DNA of 64,000 nucleotides from Shewanella metallivivens (GCF_028750675.1 NZ_JAQQPZ010000013.1:179813-243812); one strand, 5' to 3'; numbered from the stretch's first letter, positions 35,057-44,684 are shown. Numbers and translations are program-made. Notes: a model not told the origin generated them from the sequence alone.

Positions 35057-36064
35057 CTATCGCTGTTTTGTTACTTGCTTACGATACTGGCTTGGAGTCA
35101 TCTGTTTGCAGCGTTTAAAGCTGTGGCTAAAATTAGCCCCATTGCTGTAACCAAGCCTTTCAGCGATTTCATCCAGATGCATTGGCGTTAATAATAATGC
35201 CTCAGCAATGCCGACGCGCACATCGTCTCGCACCTGGCGCCAACTGGTTTGTTCCTGCTTAAGTTGTCGATGCAAAGTGCGAGTAGTTCGGGCTAAATGG
35301 GCGGCAATGTCTTCCATTGATGCTGTTAAACCTAAATGCACTAGGGTGTCTTTTACCAATTTGGCGACGGGTTTCCAGTTTTGTTTTTGCTGTAATAATT
35401 GGCTGCATTGCGCTTCACACAGTCTGGCTGTGGCTTCATTAGCTTTGGTTAATGGCAAATCGAGCAGAGGCGCTAAATGAGCAAAGCCATTGTAATTAGC
35501 ATTAAATCGAATATTAACCCCAAGGGTTTGCTCAATATCCGCTATTGATAAATTCGCGGGTGGGGATGCAGTAAACTGCAGTGTTATCGGTAAATCTTTA
35601 TGTTCAAAAACCTCGCGCTGGATTATCGCCGCGCCAACCATGTCTCTTACCAACACCAGTTCACCCAACTCGCCCGGCACGTCACATGAAAACGTGAGCG
35701 CCGTATCATCATTAAGCTGGTTTAAGGAGATTTGCGAAAACACATAGGTTAAATCTAAATAACGTAAGCCCAATTCAATGGCTTTTCTGGCGGTGCTGCT
35801 GGCTAAAAGAGCGTAACCCATAATGCCATAACTGGTTAAATGGTATCGACTGCCTAAGGCTACGCCAACGGTAAAGGCTGACGATGTGTGCTGCATCAGG
35901 TTATTTAACACCTGTAATTCTTGCGTATCTTCAACCAGTTGGTCGTGATCGTTTAATTGCGCACCCGTCAGCCCTGAGCCCTTAAGTAACAGGCTCTCTT
36001 CAATACCCTGCTCAATACCGTAGGCCACAATAATTTGCACACTGGTAATGCTGCGAAATGTCAT
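35057..36064 (-). CDS. AraC-family regulator (arabinose_bd-type N-domain)
   Basis: A 335-residue regulator. The N-terminal ~200 residues resemble the PF12625 effector-binding domain seen in VirS and OruR (HTSSAFTVGVALGSRYHLTSYGIMGYALLAS). The C-terminal AraC DNA-binding domain has LARTTRTLHRQLKQE, EIAERLGYSNGANFSHSFKR and TPSQYRK. It is transcribed away from the monooxygenase cluster that begins at 36249 and most likely activates it in response to a lipophilic substrate. Confidence 0.9.
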   Translation of the reverse strand: MTFRSITSVQIIVAYGIEQGIEESLLLKGSGLTGAQLNDHDQLVEDTQELQVLNNLMQHTSSAFTVGVALGSRYHLTSYGIMGYALLASSTARKAIELGLRYLDLTYVFSQISLNQLNDDTALTFSCDVPGELGELVLVRDMVGAAIIQREVFEHKDLPITLQFTASPPANLSIADIEQTLGVNIRFNANYNGFAHLAPLLDLPLTKANEATARLCEAQCSQLLQQKQNWKPVAKLVKDTLVHLGLTASMEDIAAHLARTTRTLHRQLKQEQTSWRQVRDDVRVGIAEALLLTPMHLDEIAERLGYSNGANFSHSFKRCKQMTPSQYRKQVTKQR

Positions 36065-36200
36065 ACGTTACGATCACGATGTCTTAAAATCACAAATATA
36101 CGTCCATTTAAACCGTAGATCAATTAAGTGCAATTTCCTATGCTGGATAAACAGAAACAATTTATTAACCCTGTTTGCATGCACATATAGAGAGATAAGC

Positions 36201-36242
36201 ATGCAGAATAATAATAAAAATCGTGATAATGACAATAATTGA
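36201..36242 (+). CDS. possible 13-residue Asn-rich leader peptide
   Basis: An ATG at 36201, preceded by AGAGATAAGC, reads MQNNNKNRDNDNN and stops at 36240-36242, six bases before the monooxygenase start. Its stop codon forms part of the GAGG used as ribosome binding site by that gene. It could couple or attenuate translation, or be chance. Confidence 0.3.
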   Translation: MQNNNKNRDNDNN

Positions 36243-36248
36243 GGCCCT

Positions 36249-37715
36249 ATGACTCAAACAAAACGCAACCCGTCGGTGGTGATTATTGGCGCAGGTATGA
36301 CAGGCATTTTAATGACCATTAAACTGCGCCAAGCAGGCATTACCGACATTGTTGTCCTAGAGAAAAAAGAGTCTGTTGGCGGTACCTGGCGAGAAAACAC
36401 CTACCCAGGTGCGGCTTGCGATGTACCCGCGCACATGTATACCTACTCGTTTGAGCCTAACCCAAACTGGAGCCGTTTTTTTGCCCGCGGGCCAGAGATA
36501 AAACAATACTTTGAGCACGTGGTCAATAAATACGATGTCGCGCGTGATATACGCTTTAATGAAGCGGTAACCGATGCCCACTATACCGATGGAAAATGGA
36601 CTGTTAAAACAAACAAAGGACAAACTTATATTGCTGATTTTATAGTGTGTGCCACTGGCATTTTACACCATCCGCAATTTCCCAATATTGCTGGACTAGG
36701 CGATTTTAAAGGCGCTAAATTTCATACCGCGCAATGGGATCATAGTGTCGAGATAACAGCCAATACGCGTGTAGGGGTCATTGGTACGGGCTCTACTGCG
36801 GCGCAAGCAATACCAGAACTCATTAAAACAGGTGCTCAGGTTTCGGTTTTTCAGCGCACACCACAATGGCTTATGCACCTGCCAGACTTTACCTTTTCAA
36901 AAACCAGCAGAAAGTTAATGACGCGTTTTCCCATCATCACTAAATTTCACCGCAATACAGGCAAGTTCTTTCTAGAACACTTTTTTACCAAAGCCGTGAC
37001 AGGCCAGTTTATTCAAAAGCATCTGTTGAGCTTTTTATGTAAGGCCAATCTGCGATTAAGCATTAAAGACAAAGCCTTACGAGAAAAGCTTCGCCCTCAT
37101 TATCAAGTCGGCTGCAAACGGGTCATTATCAACAGCACATTTTATAAAGGCATTCAAAAACCCAACGCACATCTGATCACCGAAGGCATTGAGCGCATTA
37201 CCGAAACGGGCATTATCACTAAAGATGGCAACCACCACGAACTGGACGTGTTAGTGTTATCGACCGGATTTAATGCATTTAACTTTATGCGCCCAATGAA
37301 TTTAGTCGGCCGCAATAATGTACATATCGATAAAGCCTGGGCGCATAAAATTAAAGCCTACCGCTCAATGCTGCTTAGCGATTATCCAAACTTCTTTTTA
37401 ATGCTTGGCCCCAATACTCCCATTGGCAACTTTTCGGTTATCGCCATGAGTGAAGTACAAACAGATTACGTGATCAAATTAATTGATAAATGGCGAGATC
37501 GTGAATTTGATGAGTTTGAAGCCAAACAACAAGCCATTGACGACTTTACGGCTTATGTCAAAGAGGGCTTAAAAGGTACCAGCTGGGTTGGGGGATGCCA
37601 AAGTTGGTATTTAGATGCCGATGGCGACCCAATTTTATGGCCATACACCTGGCAGCGTTGGGTTGATGAAATGAAAGATCCACAGATGGAACATATCAAT
37701 ACCACCACGTTTTAA
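36249..37715 (+). CDS. flavin-containing (Baeyer-Villiger-type) monooxygenase
   Basis: A 488-residue FAD enzyme. The FAD-binding GxGxxG is IIGAGMTGI (about 12-20), the NADPH-binding motif is VIGTGSTAAQ (about 176-185) and the fingerprint just before it is FKGAKFHTAQWD, close to FxGxxxHxxxW of class B monooxygenases. It should insert oxygen next to a ketone, or oxidise a related lipophilic substrate, using NADPH and O2. The esterase and SDR genes behind it fit a ketone-to-ester-to-acid route. The AraC regulator is divergent. Confidence 0.9.
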   Translation: MTQTKRNPSVVIIGAGMTGILMTIKLRQAGITDIVVLEKKESVGGTWRENTYPGAACDVPAHMYTYSFEPNPNWSRFFARGPEIKQYFEHVVNKYDVARDIRFNEAVTDAHYTDGKWTVKTNKGQTYIADFIVCATGILHHPQFPNIAGLGDFKGAKFHTAQWDHSVEITANTRVGVIGTGSTAAQAIPELIKTGAQVSVFQRTPQWLMHLPDFTFSKTSRKLMTRFPIITKFHRNTGKFFLEHFFTKAVTGQFIQKHLLSFLCKANLRLSIKDKALREKLRPHYQVGCKRVIINSTFYKGIQKPNAHLITEGIERITETGIITKDGNHHELDVLVLSTGFNAFNFMRPMNLVGRNNVHIDKAWAHKIKAYRSMLLSDYPNFFLMLGPNTPIGNFSVIAMSEVQTDYVIKLIDKWRDREFDEFEAKQQAIDDFTAYVKEGLKGTSWVGGCQSWYLDADGDPILWPYTWQRWVDEMKDPQMEHINTTTF

Positions 37716-37741
37716 TTAACTTGCGTAAGGCTACCGAGTGA

Positions 37742-38512
37742 ATGAATAACAACACCATATTTATTAGCGGCGCGGCTTCAGGTATTGGTCTAGCCACCGC
37801 TCGACACTTTTATAAAAAGGGCTATTGGGTTGCCATGGCCGACATCAATATGGTGCAACTAACACAAGCCACCGAAATATGGGATAGAACGCGGATACGC
37901 TTGTTTCAACTTGATGTCTGTGATGTTTCACAAGTACAACGCGCTATGGCTAAATTTTGTGCTGAGCATAATGATTGCTTGGCGATCTTACTCAATAACG
38001 CTGGCATCCTAGAAATTGGCCCGTTTGAAGCTGTTTCGATTGAGCAACATCAGCGCACCCTTAATATTAATGTTAACGGGGTGATGAACTTATGCCATGC
38101 GGCCTGGCCCTATTTAAAAAACCATGGCAACAGCACTGTGATTAATATGTCATCGGCCAGCAGTGATTACGGCGTACCAGAGCTGGCAAGTTATTCCGCC
38201 AGTAAGTTTGCTGTAAAAGCCCTGACCGAAGCGTTAGAACTAGAGTGGAAAAAGCACGGTATTAGCGTATGCGACGTCATGCCTCCTTTTGTGGCAACCA
38301 ATATGCTTACATCACAACAAAACAGCGCCAAAGTGCTGCATCGCCTTGGGGTGAATATCACCGCTCAAGATGTAGTCGCAGTCATCGACAAACAAGTTAG
38401 GCGCCCAAAAACACATCGAACCGTCAGCGTGTTTTATGGGATATTACACAGATTAAGTAACGTATCTCCGGCGTTTATTAATCGTTTAGTGATGAAATGG
38501 TTAAGCCGATAA
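37742..38512 (+). CDS. short-chain dehydrogenase/reductase
   Basis: A 256-residue classical SDR. The cofactor motif is SGAASGIG (about 9-16, the first Thr replaced by Ser), then NNAG at about 87-90, the catalytic Ser in NMSSAS, and Tyr151-xxx-Lys155 in YSASK. It oxidises or reduces an alcohol/ketone with NAD(P). It lies 26 bases behind the monooxygenase and probably supplies or consumes its ketone substrate. Confidence 0.9.
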   Translation: MNNNTIFISGAASGIGLATARHFYKKGYWVAMADINMVQLTQATEIWDRTRIRLFQLDVCDVSQVQRAMAKFCAEHNDCLAILLNNAGILEIGPFEAVSIEQHQRTLNINVNGVMNLCHAAWPYLKNHGNSTVINMSSASSDYGVPELASYSASKFAVKALTEALELEWKKHGISVCDVMPPFVATNMLTSQQNSAKVLHRLGVNITAQDVVAVIDKQVRRPKTHRTVSVFYGILHRLSNVSPAFINRLVMKWLSR

Positions 38513-38555
38513 CCCCTGTTAAGCGGATACAATACACATCAAAAAGGCGATAAAA

Positions 38556-39560
38556 ATGAACAACAATAAGCCTCAGTCGTCACCTGACAACGCAACATTA
38601 CATACCGCTAAGCTCGAATCGTCGCAGTTAAGCGCCGCTAAAATGTTGTCATTACTGCCTTTATATAAATTACCCGTTGCCTTGTTTAGGGTTATCTATG
38701 CAGCAATGGATAAGTTGGTTGGGCTGAATAAAATTGCCATGGATAAAGTGACAGATTTAGCGATTCCAATTAGCACAGGTCTTGGCGACACAAATACCAT
38801 TAACTTGCGGATCTTCCACCCCAACAGCAACATTCCTAAAAAAACCTTAGTGTATTTTCATGGTGGCGGTTGCGTGATTGGTAGCATTAACACCCATGAT
38901 CGTTTTTGCCGTTTTTTGGCTAAGCACGGCAACATGAATATCATCTCGGTGGGCTATCGTTTAGCTCCTGAGCATAAATTCCCTAGCGCGATTTGTGATG
39001 CTATCGAAGCCTGGAACTACATTAACAACAACCATCAACAGCTCAACATCAATCCGGATCATATCGGTGTTGGCGGCGACAGTGCTGGGGCGTATTTTGC
39101 CTGCATTATTGGCTTGCCGTCATTACACACAACGCTGCCTGTGCAAATCAATGCAAAGCCTAATTTTCAGTTTTTAATTTATCCTATGGTCGATTTACAA
39201 GGGCTCACCGAGTCGTACCGTTGTTTCAATAAGCAGTTATTGCTGACACGCGATTTAATGGATTTTTTTAGAGGCCACTATGTCAATTCACTCGACGAAA
39301 TCACCCTCCCCTTAGTCAGCCCACTTCAGGCTGACGATATCAGCGGCTCGCCTAGCACTTACTTATTAACTCTTAGGTTTGATCCCTTAAGAGATGATGG
39401 CATTGCCTATGCTAATCGCTTAAAAGATGCCGGCGTTAACACCCACCATGAGCACTATGACGATTGTATGCACGGGTTTATCTCCATTACCACACTCAGC
39501 AAACGTGCCAAACAGGCTTGCCACAGTATTGCTGCGGCATTGAAACGCTTTAATGATTAA
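38556..39560 (+). CDS. alpha/beta hydrolase, hormone-sensitive-lipase-like esterase
   Basis: A 334-residue esterase. The oxyanion-hole motif is FHGGGCVIG, the nucleophile is in GGDSAGAYF, the acid is in the DPLRDDG region and the His is in CMHGFIS, the HSL/family IV pattern. It would hydrolyse the ester or lactone made by the Baeyer-Villiger enzyme. It is the third gene in the cluster, 43 bases after the SDR. Confidence 0.88.
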   Translation: MNNNKPQSSPDNATLHTAKLESSQLSAAKMLSLLPLYKLPVALFRVIYAAMDKLVGLNKIAMDKVTDLAIPISTGLGDTNTINLRIFHPNSNIPKKTLVYFHGGGCVIGSINTHDRFCRFLAKHGNMNIISVGYRLAPEHKFPSAICDAIEAWNYINNNHQQLNINPDHIGVGGDSAGAYFACIIGLPSLHTTLPVQINAKPNFQFLIYPMVDLQGLTESYRCFNKQLLLTRDLMDFFRGHYVNSLDEITLPLVSPLQADDISGSPSTYLLTLRFDPLRDDGIAYANRLKDAGVNTHHEHYDDCMHGFISITTLSKRAKQACHSIAAALKRFND

Positions 39561-39715
39561 ATGGCAGATATGAAATAGTGTGCACGTTTATCCCTGCATT
39601 CTAATGAGTGAGTTGAGCAACTTATGCTAAAATACGCCCTCAGCTTGATGAATGTGCAACTCATTTATTTGACTGAACGAATTACCCCGAACAGTCATAA
39701 AAATGAGGATACAAC

Positions 39716-39994
39716 ATGAGTAAGCTTAATGCCGAAGAGCGCAAAGCGCGCGATAACCAACGTTTTTCACAACGTGTCGATGAACGCAGAGTAAAAGGCG
39801 AAGATGTGGTCGGCTACGCTCTTGCTAACGAGAAAGCGTTTAAATTTTTGACCAAAACAGAAAAGCACAGCTTTAAAGAACGACAAGCCACGCTTGCAGA
39901 AGAAGCAAAACTGAAAAAGCAGCAACAATTTGAGCTTAAAACACAACAAGAACTAGAAAAGGCTGAAGCCGAGTTTACTGATACCGAGCATTAA
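39716..39994 (+). CDS. conserved charged small protein
   Basis: A 92-residue, strongly charged helical protein (MSKLNAEERKARDNQRFSQR at the start; a Lys/Glu/Gln-rich C-terminal half likely to form a coiled coil). No signal, membrane segment or motif I can name. GAGGATACAAC precedes the ATG. Likely conserved in related Shewanella but of unknown function. Confidence 0.7.
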   Translation: MSKLNAEERKARDNQRFSQRVDERRVKGEDVVGYALANEKAFKFLTKTEKHSFKERQATLAEEAKLKKQQQFELKTQQELEKAEAEFTDTEH

Positions 39995-40008
39995 ACGAAG
40001 TGTAGACA

Positions 40009-40035
40009 CCAGCCATTAGTCACCATAATGGCTGG
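40009..40035. terminator. hairpin after the charged small protein gene
   Basis: CCAGCCATTA (40009-40018) pairs perfectly with 40026-40035. No U-tract follows, so this is a probable rather than certain terminator. Confidence 0.5.
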
Positions 40036-40151
40036 CGTGATTTAAGTTAGTAGACAATCTATATAGCAAAAGTCCAACTCATTCATGTGTGCAGACAAAT
40101 GGCTAAAAGATCATTTGCACAACAGCCCAAGCGACCACTCAAGCCTTAACC

Positions 40152-40901
40152 TTAAACTTCCCGTTTTGTACACACAAACAGGGCATTGCCTGAAGCTAAA
40201 TCCCACGGGATGATTCTGTCGTAATCGTGTTCAAATATTTGCACATCAAAATACGGGCTTAACAATGCTTGCAGCTCAGTAAAGCTTGTGGCGACCATGG
40301 TATGAGAGTCTTGCCATAGTTGTGTCGCATCAAGCTGGGTTTTGGCAATGCTCAAATTGAGTGCCTGCATCTCACCTGCACCGCTGTAATGCCAACCCGA
40401 CTCAAACACAAACTGACTACCTTCAAAATTAGCACTGTGACGCACCAAAGCATTATTATTAATCTGATGTTTATCAACCGAATTAAAACAAAATAAACCA
40501 CCAGGGTTTAATGCCTTATGCACACTCGCAATGCAGGCTTTAAGCGCCTCGACACCTTGAGAATAATGAATGGAATACAAAAAACAGGTAATTAAATCGA
40601 GCTTCTCTTCAACATAAAACTCAGTCATATTTTGCAAACTAAACTGCGCTTCAGGGCAACGACGCATGGCAATATCGAGCATCGGCTGATTAATATCAAG
40701 GCCACTGCTTTGAAAGCCTAAATCAATAAAATGCCTAACATGTGGTCCTGTGCCACACGCTAAATCTAAATGTTGTTTACCCTCGTTGCCCAAAATCTGA
40801 TGCAAGCGTGCCACGCTATTGCTTTGCTGTTGGTAGTTAATATCACAACACATTAAATCGTAATAACCGGACAAATCGGTATAAAGGGCATTGGTAGACA
40901 T
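40152..40901 (-). CDS. class I SAM-dependent methyltransferase
   Basis: A 249-residue methyltransferase. Motif I is LDLACGTGPHVRHF (about 42-55), the acidic end of strand 2 is SGLDINQPML, and LITCFLYSIHY is the motif IV region. The substrate cannot be read from sequence. It is divergent from the alginate lyase gene and has no operon partner. Confidence 0.88.
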   Translation of the reverse strand: MSTNALYTDLSGYYDLMCCDINYQQQSNSVARLHQILGNEGKQHLDLACGTGPHVRHFIDLGFQSSGLDINQPMLDIAMRRCPEAQFSLQNMTEFYVEEKLDLITCFLYSIHYSQGVEALKACIASVHKALNPGGLFCFNSVDKHQINNNALVRHSANFEGSQFVFESGWHYSGAGEMQALNLSIAKTQLDATQLWQDSHTMVATSFTELQALLSPYFDVQIFEHDYDRIIPWDLASGNALFVCTKREV

Positions 40902-41056
40902 AAAAAGGGATCGGCGACACAGGCAAATTTAAGGTGGCGCATCATATATCAAATCATGCTTTTGAGAAATCACTAAAATCAGCTTTCCATCATCTCATCG
41001 CGAACAAAGTAAACTTGAAGATAACACTAGAAAATCTATCCCGATCACACATTTGT

Positions 41057-41078
41057 AATACAATATTACTGTAGTATT
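41057..41078. promoter_or_regulatory. imperfect dyad upstream of the alginate lyase
   Basis: AATAC (41057-41061) faces GTATT (41074-41078) with partial symmetry between them, 38 bases before the lyase start. It could be an operator for an inducible lyase; weak evidence. Confidence 0.3.
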
Positions 41079-41116
41079 CTATTAAATTATTTAGCCATAT
41101 CTTGAGGGACAATTTA

Positions 41117-42151
41117 ATGAAGAAAATCTACCTGAGTTTGTTAACCGTCAGCATGATTGCCGGCCCGGCAGTCGCGTCAATTGAACTTGATACAGCCAAA
41201 CAATTCAATCTTGCCCCAACGAATGCGCCGGCACAAAACTTTGATCTATCAAAATGGAAGATAACCTTACCGGAACTCTCCACCGAGAAAGCAGGCAAGG
41301 CATTAGAAATTGATAAACAACAACTCAGCGACACCCAAACGCCTTACTCTCATCCGCAATGGTTTTATACCGACAGCAAAACTGGCGCCCTCGTCTTTGT
41401 TGCACCCAATGAAGCCCCAACAACACCAAACAGTAAAAATACCCGTAGCGAACTACGCGCGATGCTGGCCGAAAAATACGATGAGCCTAAAAACAATTTT
41501 GTCGTGGCGTCGCATCCCAGTGCCAGTGAATACGGCGCTATTGGCGGGCAATTAAAAGCAACCTTATCTGTAGATCACGTCAGCACCAGTGGTAATGACA
41601 AAAAAAATGGCGCATATGCTGTGGTCATTGGTCAAATACATGGCTCAGATAACGAACCACTTAAAATTGTTTATCGTAAATTGCCAGAGCATGAATATGG
41701 CTCTTTAGCTTGGAGCTACGAGTTAAACCCGGAGCCAAAATTACAAGATGCTGTCGACAGTAATGGCAAAAAACTTCGTCAAGATATTCGTCACAATGTG
41801 TTCGGTAAATACAACTTGCGTAAAGGGGCTAGCGATCCAAAAAATGGCATTAAATTAGGCGAAATATTCGCTTATGAAGTGAATGTTGAAGGCGACAATA
41901 TGACGCTGACATTCACCAAAAATCCAAACAGCGACAAACCAATAGTAAAGACCTTCGACGTCAACCTAGCCCAAGGGAATTACCAAGATCACAAAGTCGA
42001 TCTCGGTTATAAAAATGATTGGATGTATTACAAAGCAGGCGTTTATAACCAATGTAATACCAACAAAAGCAGTTCAGATTGCCAATGGCGCGGCATGCAA
42101 GCTGGCGATTACACCCAAGCGAGCTTTTATCAACTTGAGTTAAAGCAATAA
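41117..42151 (+). CDS. polysaccharide lyase family 7 alginate lyase, secreted
   Basis: A 344-residue enzyme with a signal peptide (about 1-21, cleavage near AVA). All three PL7 signatures are present: RSELR (R110), QIH (Q173-H175) and YKAGVYNQ (Y305). They line the cleft that cuts alginate by beta-elimination. Ile in QIH is usually linked to activity on guluronate-containing blocks. The true start is the ATG at 41117, with GAGGGA upstream; the frame extends to a TTG at 41102. No other alginate-use genes are nearby. Confidence 0.92.
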   Translation: MKKIYLSLLTVSMIAGPAVASIELDTAKQFNLAPTNAPAQNFDLSKWKITLPELSTEKAGKALEIDKQQLSDTQTPYSHPQWFYTDSKTGALVFVAPNEAPTTPNSKNTRSELRAMLAEKYDEPKNNFVVASHPSASEYGAIGGQLKATLSVDHVSTSGNDKKNGAYAVVIGQIHGSDNEPLKIVYRKLPEHEYGSLAWSYELNPEPKLQDAVDSNGKKLRQDIRHNVFGKYNLRKGASDPKNGIKLGEIFAYEVNVEGDNMTLTFTKNPNSDKPIVKTFDVNLAQGNYQDHKVDLGYKNDWMYYKAGVYNQCNTNKSSSDCQWRGMQAGDYTQASFYQLELKQ

Positions 42152-42282
42152 TTATCAGGTTGTTGCTACTGAGTGATTTTTAAGACAATTTTTGAAGCCG
42201 AGTTACACTTTTTAACTGAAAGTCGTAAATAGGTCTTAAAGTCTAGCGCCACATACAATTTAACCATTCAGATAACAAACAA

Positions 42283-42307
42283 GCTCCAATGCGATGAGGA
42301 TTGGAGC
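42283..42307 (+). terminator. candidate hairpin after the alginate lyase
   Basis: GCTCCAAT (42283-42290) pairs with ATTGGAGC (42300-42307). The following GTTTAAAA is only weakly U-rich. Nothing else is seen in the 42152-42503 gap. Confidence 0.45.
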
Positions 42308-42503
42308 GTTTAAAAAATGCTTAAACAATGAAAACCACTACTTTACTTAGATAAAGAGTTTACTCTTCCAGCCCTTCTGGTTAAGTTATATACATGAATT
42401 GAATTAGGGGAAAAATGGACTCTCCTTGATTGAATCAAATACACCTTCAATATGGCACATCGCTAATTGGATAAATTGAGTCCATATTATTTGTTATAAG
42501 CAT

Positions 42504-43754
42504 ATGAAAATAAAGTACTTAATGACTCTACTGCTGCTAGTTTCCGCTTGCGCTTCAAATACTTCCAACCACAAAGAATTAGGCACTTGCTCTAATTTAA
42601 AAGGTACCGAAAATGACTGTTCAAAGACACTGAATAAGCTATCAACTGCTAATCAAGATGGCGCTATATTGATCGGTTTCATTTTACGAAAAATGAATAA
42701 CAAAGATAAACTCACTAAATATCTGGACCGTATTATATCGATTAATTTGAAAAATATAGAAAGTGGCAGAAGTTATGTAATTAATTTCAATGGTAAAAAC
42801 TTTGGATTAAAATCTGTAGAACCAGGAGTTTATTGTTTAGATAAAGTAACAACTTATGTGAACTTATCAATTAATCTTTGTGATATGAATGCCACGATTC
42901 CAGTCAATCCTGGTGAGATTAAAAATGCAGGTTATTGGCTTGCTGGAATAAATTATGATACGGATGAAGTCAAATTAAAAGTATTTGATAGAAACACAAA
43001 ACATATAAATTTGTATGAAAATGCTACGCCATATTATGCTGATTTCTTTGCTGAAAAATTAAAAATAAGTCCATATTCTTCAACTTTAGATTCAATTGAA
43101 GGGTATTGGTACACCGCAGAAGAAACCATAAACACTTATTTATTTGATGAAAATGGAAGTTATTACAAAGCTAATGACTTGTATAATCAAGGTAATTTAA
43201 ACCTAGGAGGGAATTGGTCTTGGGTAGATGGCGTTGGTAACGCTAAGTTAAAAAATAAGTATGGCTCTTTTAAAATGATTAAAAAAAACGAACAGTTACT
43301 TGCAATTTTTGAAAACATAAATGGACTTGGGGTTCGTTGGATCGCTTATAGGAACCCAATTAGATTATGGGATCTGGAAAATAATGATGAATCATCGGTT
43401 GTTGAATATGACCGAAGTACTTTAGACAGAATTGCAGCACAAACTAAGAAAAGTATCTTTATCGAAATAGAGTACAACTCATCTGAGCCGACACACATAT
43501 CTAGAATTGGCAAAGTAGTCTTTATGAGACCTCATGAGCAGCAAGTCGTAAAATCAAATATAACTTTAGAACAAGAAAATGAAATATTGAAGACATTCCA
43601 CAAATGGCGCTTTGCAACGGAAGCCAAAAATCAAAAATTAACGATATGTATGATAACAGATGCATACCCAGCTGAGTGTTCGTCGTCTGATAACCAATCT
43701 ATTATTTTTAAGCTAGGCAAAAAATACCCAATACATGGAATGGGATTCAAATAA
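42504..43754 (+). CDS. hypothetical lipoprotein, AT-rich gene
   Basis: A 416-residue lipoprotein with lipobox VSAC (C16). The middle region has aromatic-rich blocks (IEGYWYTAEETINTYLFDENGSYYKA, GNWSWVDGVGNAKLKNKYGS) that read like a beta-sheet sensor or stress-type domain. The C-terminal part (ISRIGKVVFMRPHEQQVV ... TFHKWRFATEAKN) recalls a TonB-C-like fold, without certainty. Codon use is more AT-rich than in the flanking genes, suggesting later acquisition. Function unknown. Confidence 0.7.
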   Translation: MKIKYLMTLLLLVSACASNTSNHKELGTCSNLKGTENDCSKTLNKLSTANQDGAILIGFILRKMNNKDKLTKYLDRIISINLKNIESGRSYVINFNGKNFGLKSVEPGVYCLDKVTTYVNLSINLCDMNATIPVNPGEIKNAGYWLAGINYDTDEVKLKVFDRNTKHINLYENATPYYADFFAEKLKISPYSSTLDSIEGYWYTAEETINTYLFDENGSYYKANDLYNQGNLNLGGNWSWVDGVGNAKLKNKYGSFKMIKKNEQLLAIFENINGLGVRWIAYRNPIRLWDLENNDESSVVEYDRSTLDRIAAQTKKSIFIEIEYNSSEPTHISRIGKVVFMRPHEQQVVKSNITLEQENEILKTFHKWRFATEAKNQKLTICMITDAYPAECSSSDNQSIIFKLGKKYPIHGMGFK

Positions 43755-43878
43755 AATGACCTAAATAAGATGCTTTACCACGATGTTTACTCTCTTAAAC
43801 GAGTGGTAAAGCTACAGAGTTATCGCTAATGTAGGCCTTTACGTCAACTCCACATTGGTAGTAATCACCCCCAAGCTC

Positions 43879-44283
43879 CTACCGCACCAAACGCATCAGT
43901 TCATTAGCATCTAACACCGCGGGCTTTCTTGTAATGAGTACACCTTTAGAATCAAACAGAAAAACTTCAGTCGATCCGGCATTATGCTTAGCAATAAATG
44001 CCTCGCCCTCTGGCGTTGCCGTTCTGGCAAGTAAAAAGAACACATTATCACCAAGATGATCGCGCGCTTCATTCATTTGTTCAGTTTGGGTGATACTCGA
44101 CACAAGGTTAGGATCGTAGACAAACACAACAGCAGGTTTACCTGTACCTATCTGCCCAAGCTCTGACGTAAAGCCCTTGGGCATCTGCGTTACGAGTAGG
44201 CCAAACAGCAACGCTATGGCAGCAATGATACCGAGGGCAATCCAGGGTATTTTTCGCTTCGTGTTTGAATTCGCTTTATCCAT
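43879..44283 (-). CDS. membrane-anchored thioredoxin-like protein without CxxC
   Basis: A 134-residue protein with one membrane segment (about 14-33) and a domain with GKPAVVFVYDPNLVSS and STEVFLFDSKGVLITR, strands typical of a thioredoxin fold. The position where the redox CxxC should be has no Cys at all, so it cannot be a disulfide enzyme. It may be a binding or scaffold protein. It stands alone. Confidence 0.65.
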   Translation of the reverse strand: MDKANSNTKRKIPWIALGIIAAIALLFGLLVTQMPKGFTSELGQIGTGKPAVVFVYDPNLVSSITQTEQMNEARDHLGDNVFFLLARTATPEGEAFIAKHNAGSTEVFLFDSKGVLITRKPAVLDANELMRLVR

Positions 44284-44684
44284 AATGATAAATCCCTCTT
44301 TTTGCTGATGAAATATAACTAATCATTTTAGTGTAATGGGTCAACCTGAGAACTAGATTAAAATAGCTAAGATACATAAACAGCAAATCATGAATGATTA
44401 ATCACACATTACAGATCTGTTATACCACAAATAAGATACGCAACATAAACGTGTACTTAGCTAAATTTTTACTCATTAGGTATTAGTATGAAGGGTTCCA
44501 TAGTCAACACAACACTCAGGTTCAGAACGTTGAAAACACACTGACTCATTACCACTAAATCTTAGATAAAACATCACCAAGCTTGCCATAATATGTCAGC
44601 ACAGTTAAAGTTCACTATCACATTGTTTTACAGTAAATGGCTCGATTGATTTTTAGCGTATTTATTTGAAGGGTTACTATTTTT
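44284..44684. other. divergent intergenic region, nothing recognised
   Basis: About 400 AT-rich bases between the divergent thioredoxin-like and yqhA genes. No open frame with a credible ribosome binding site, no strong hairpin and no known operator was seen. Confidence 0.5.
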
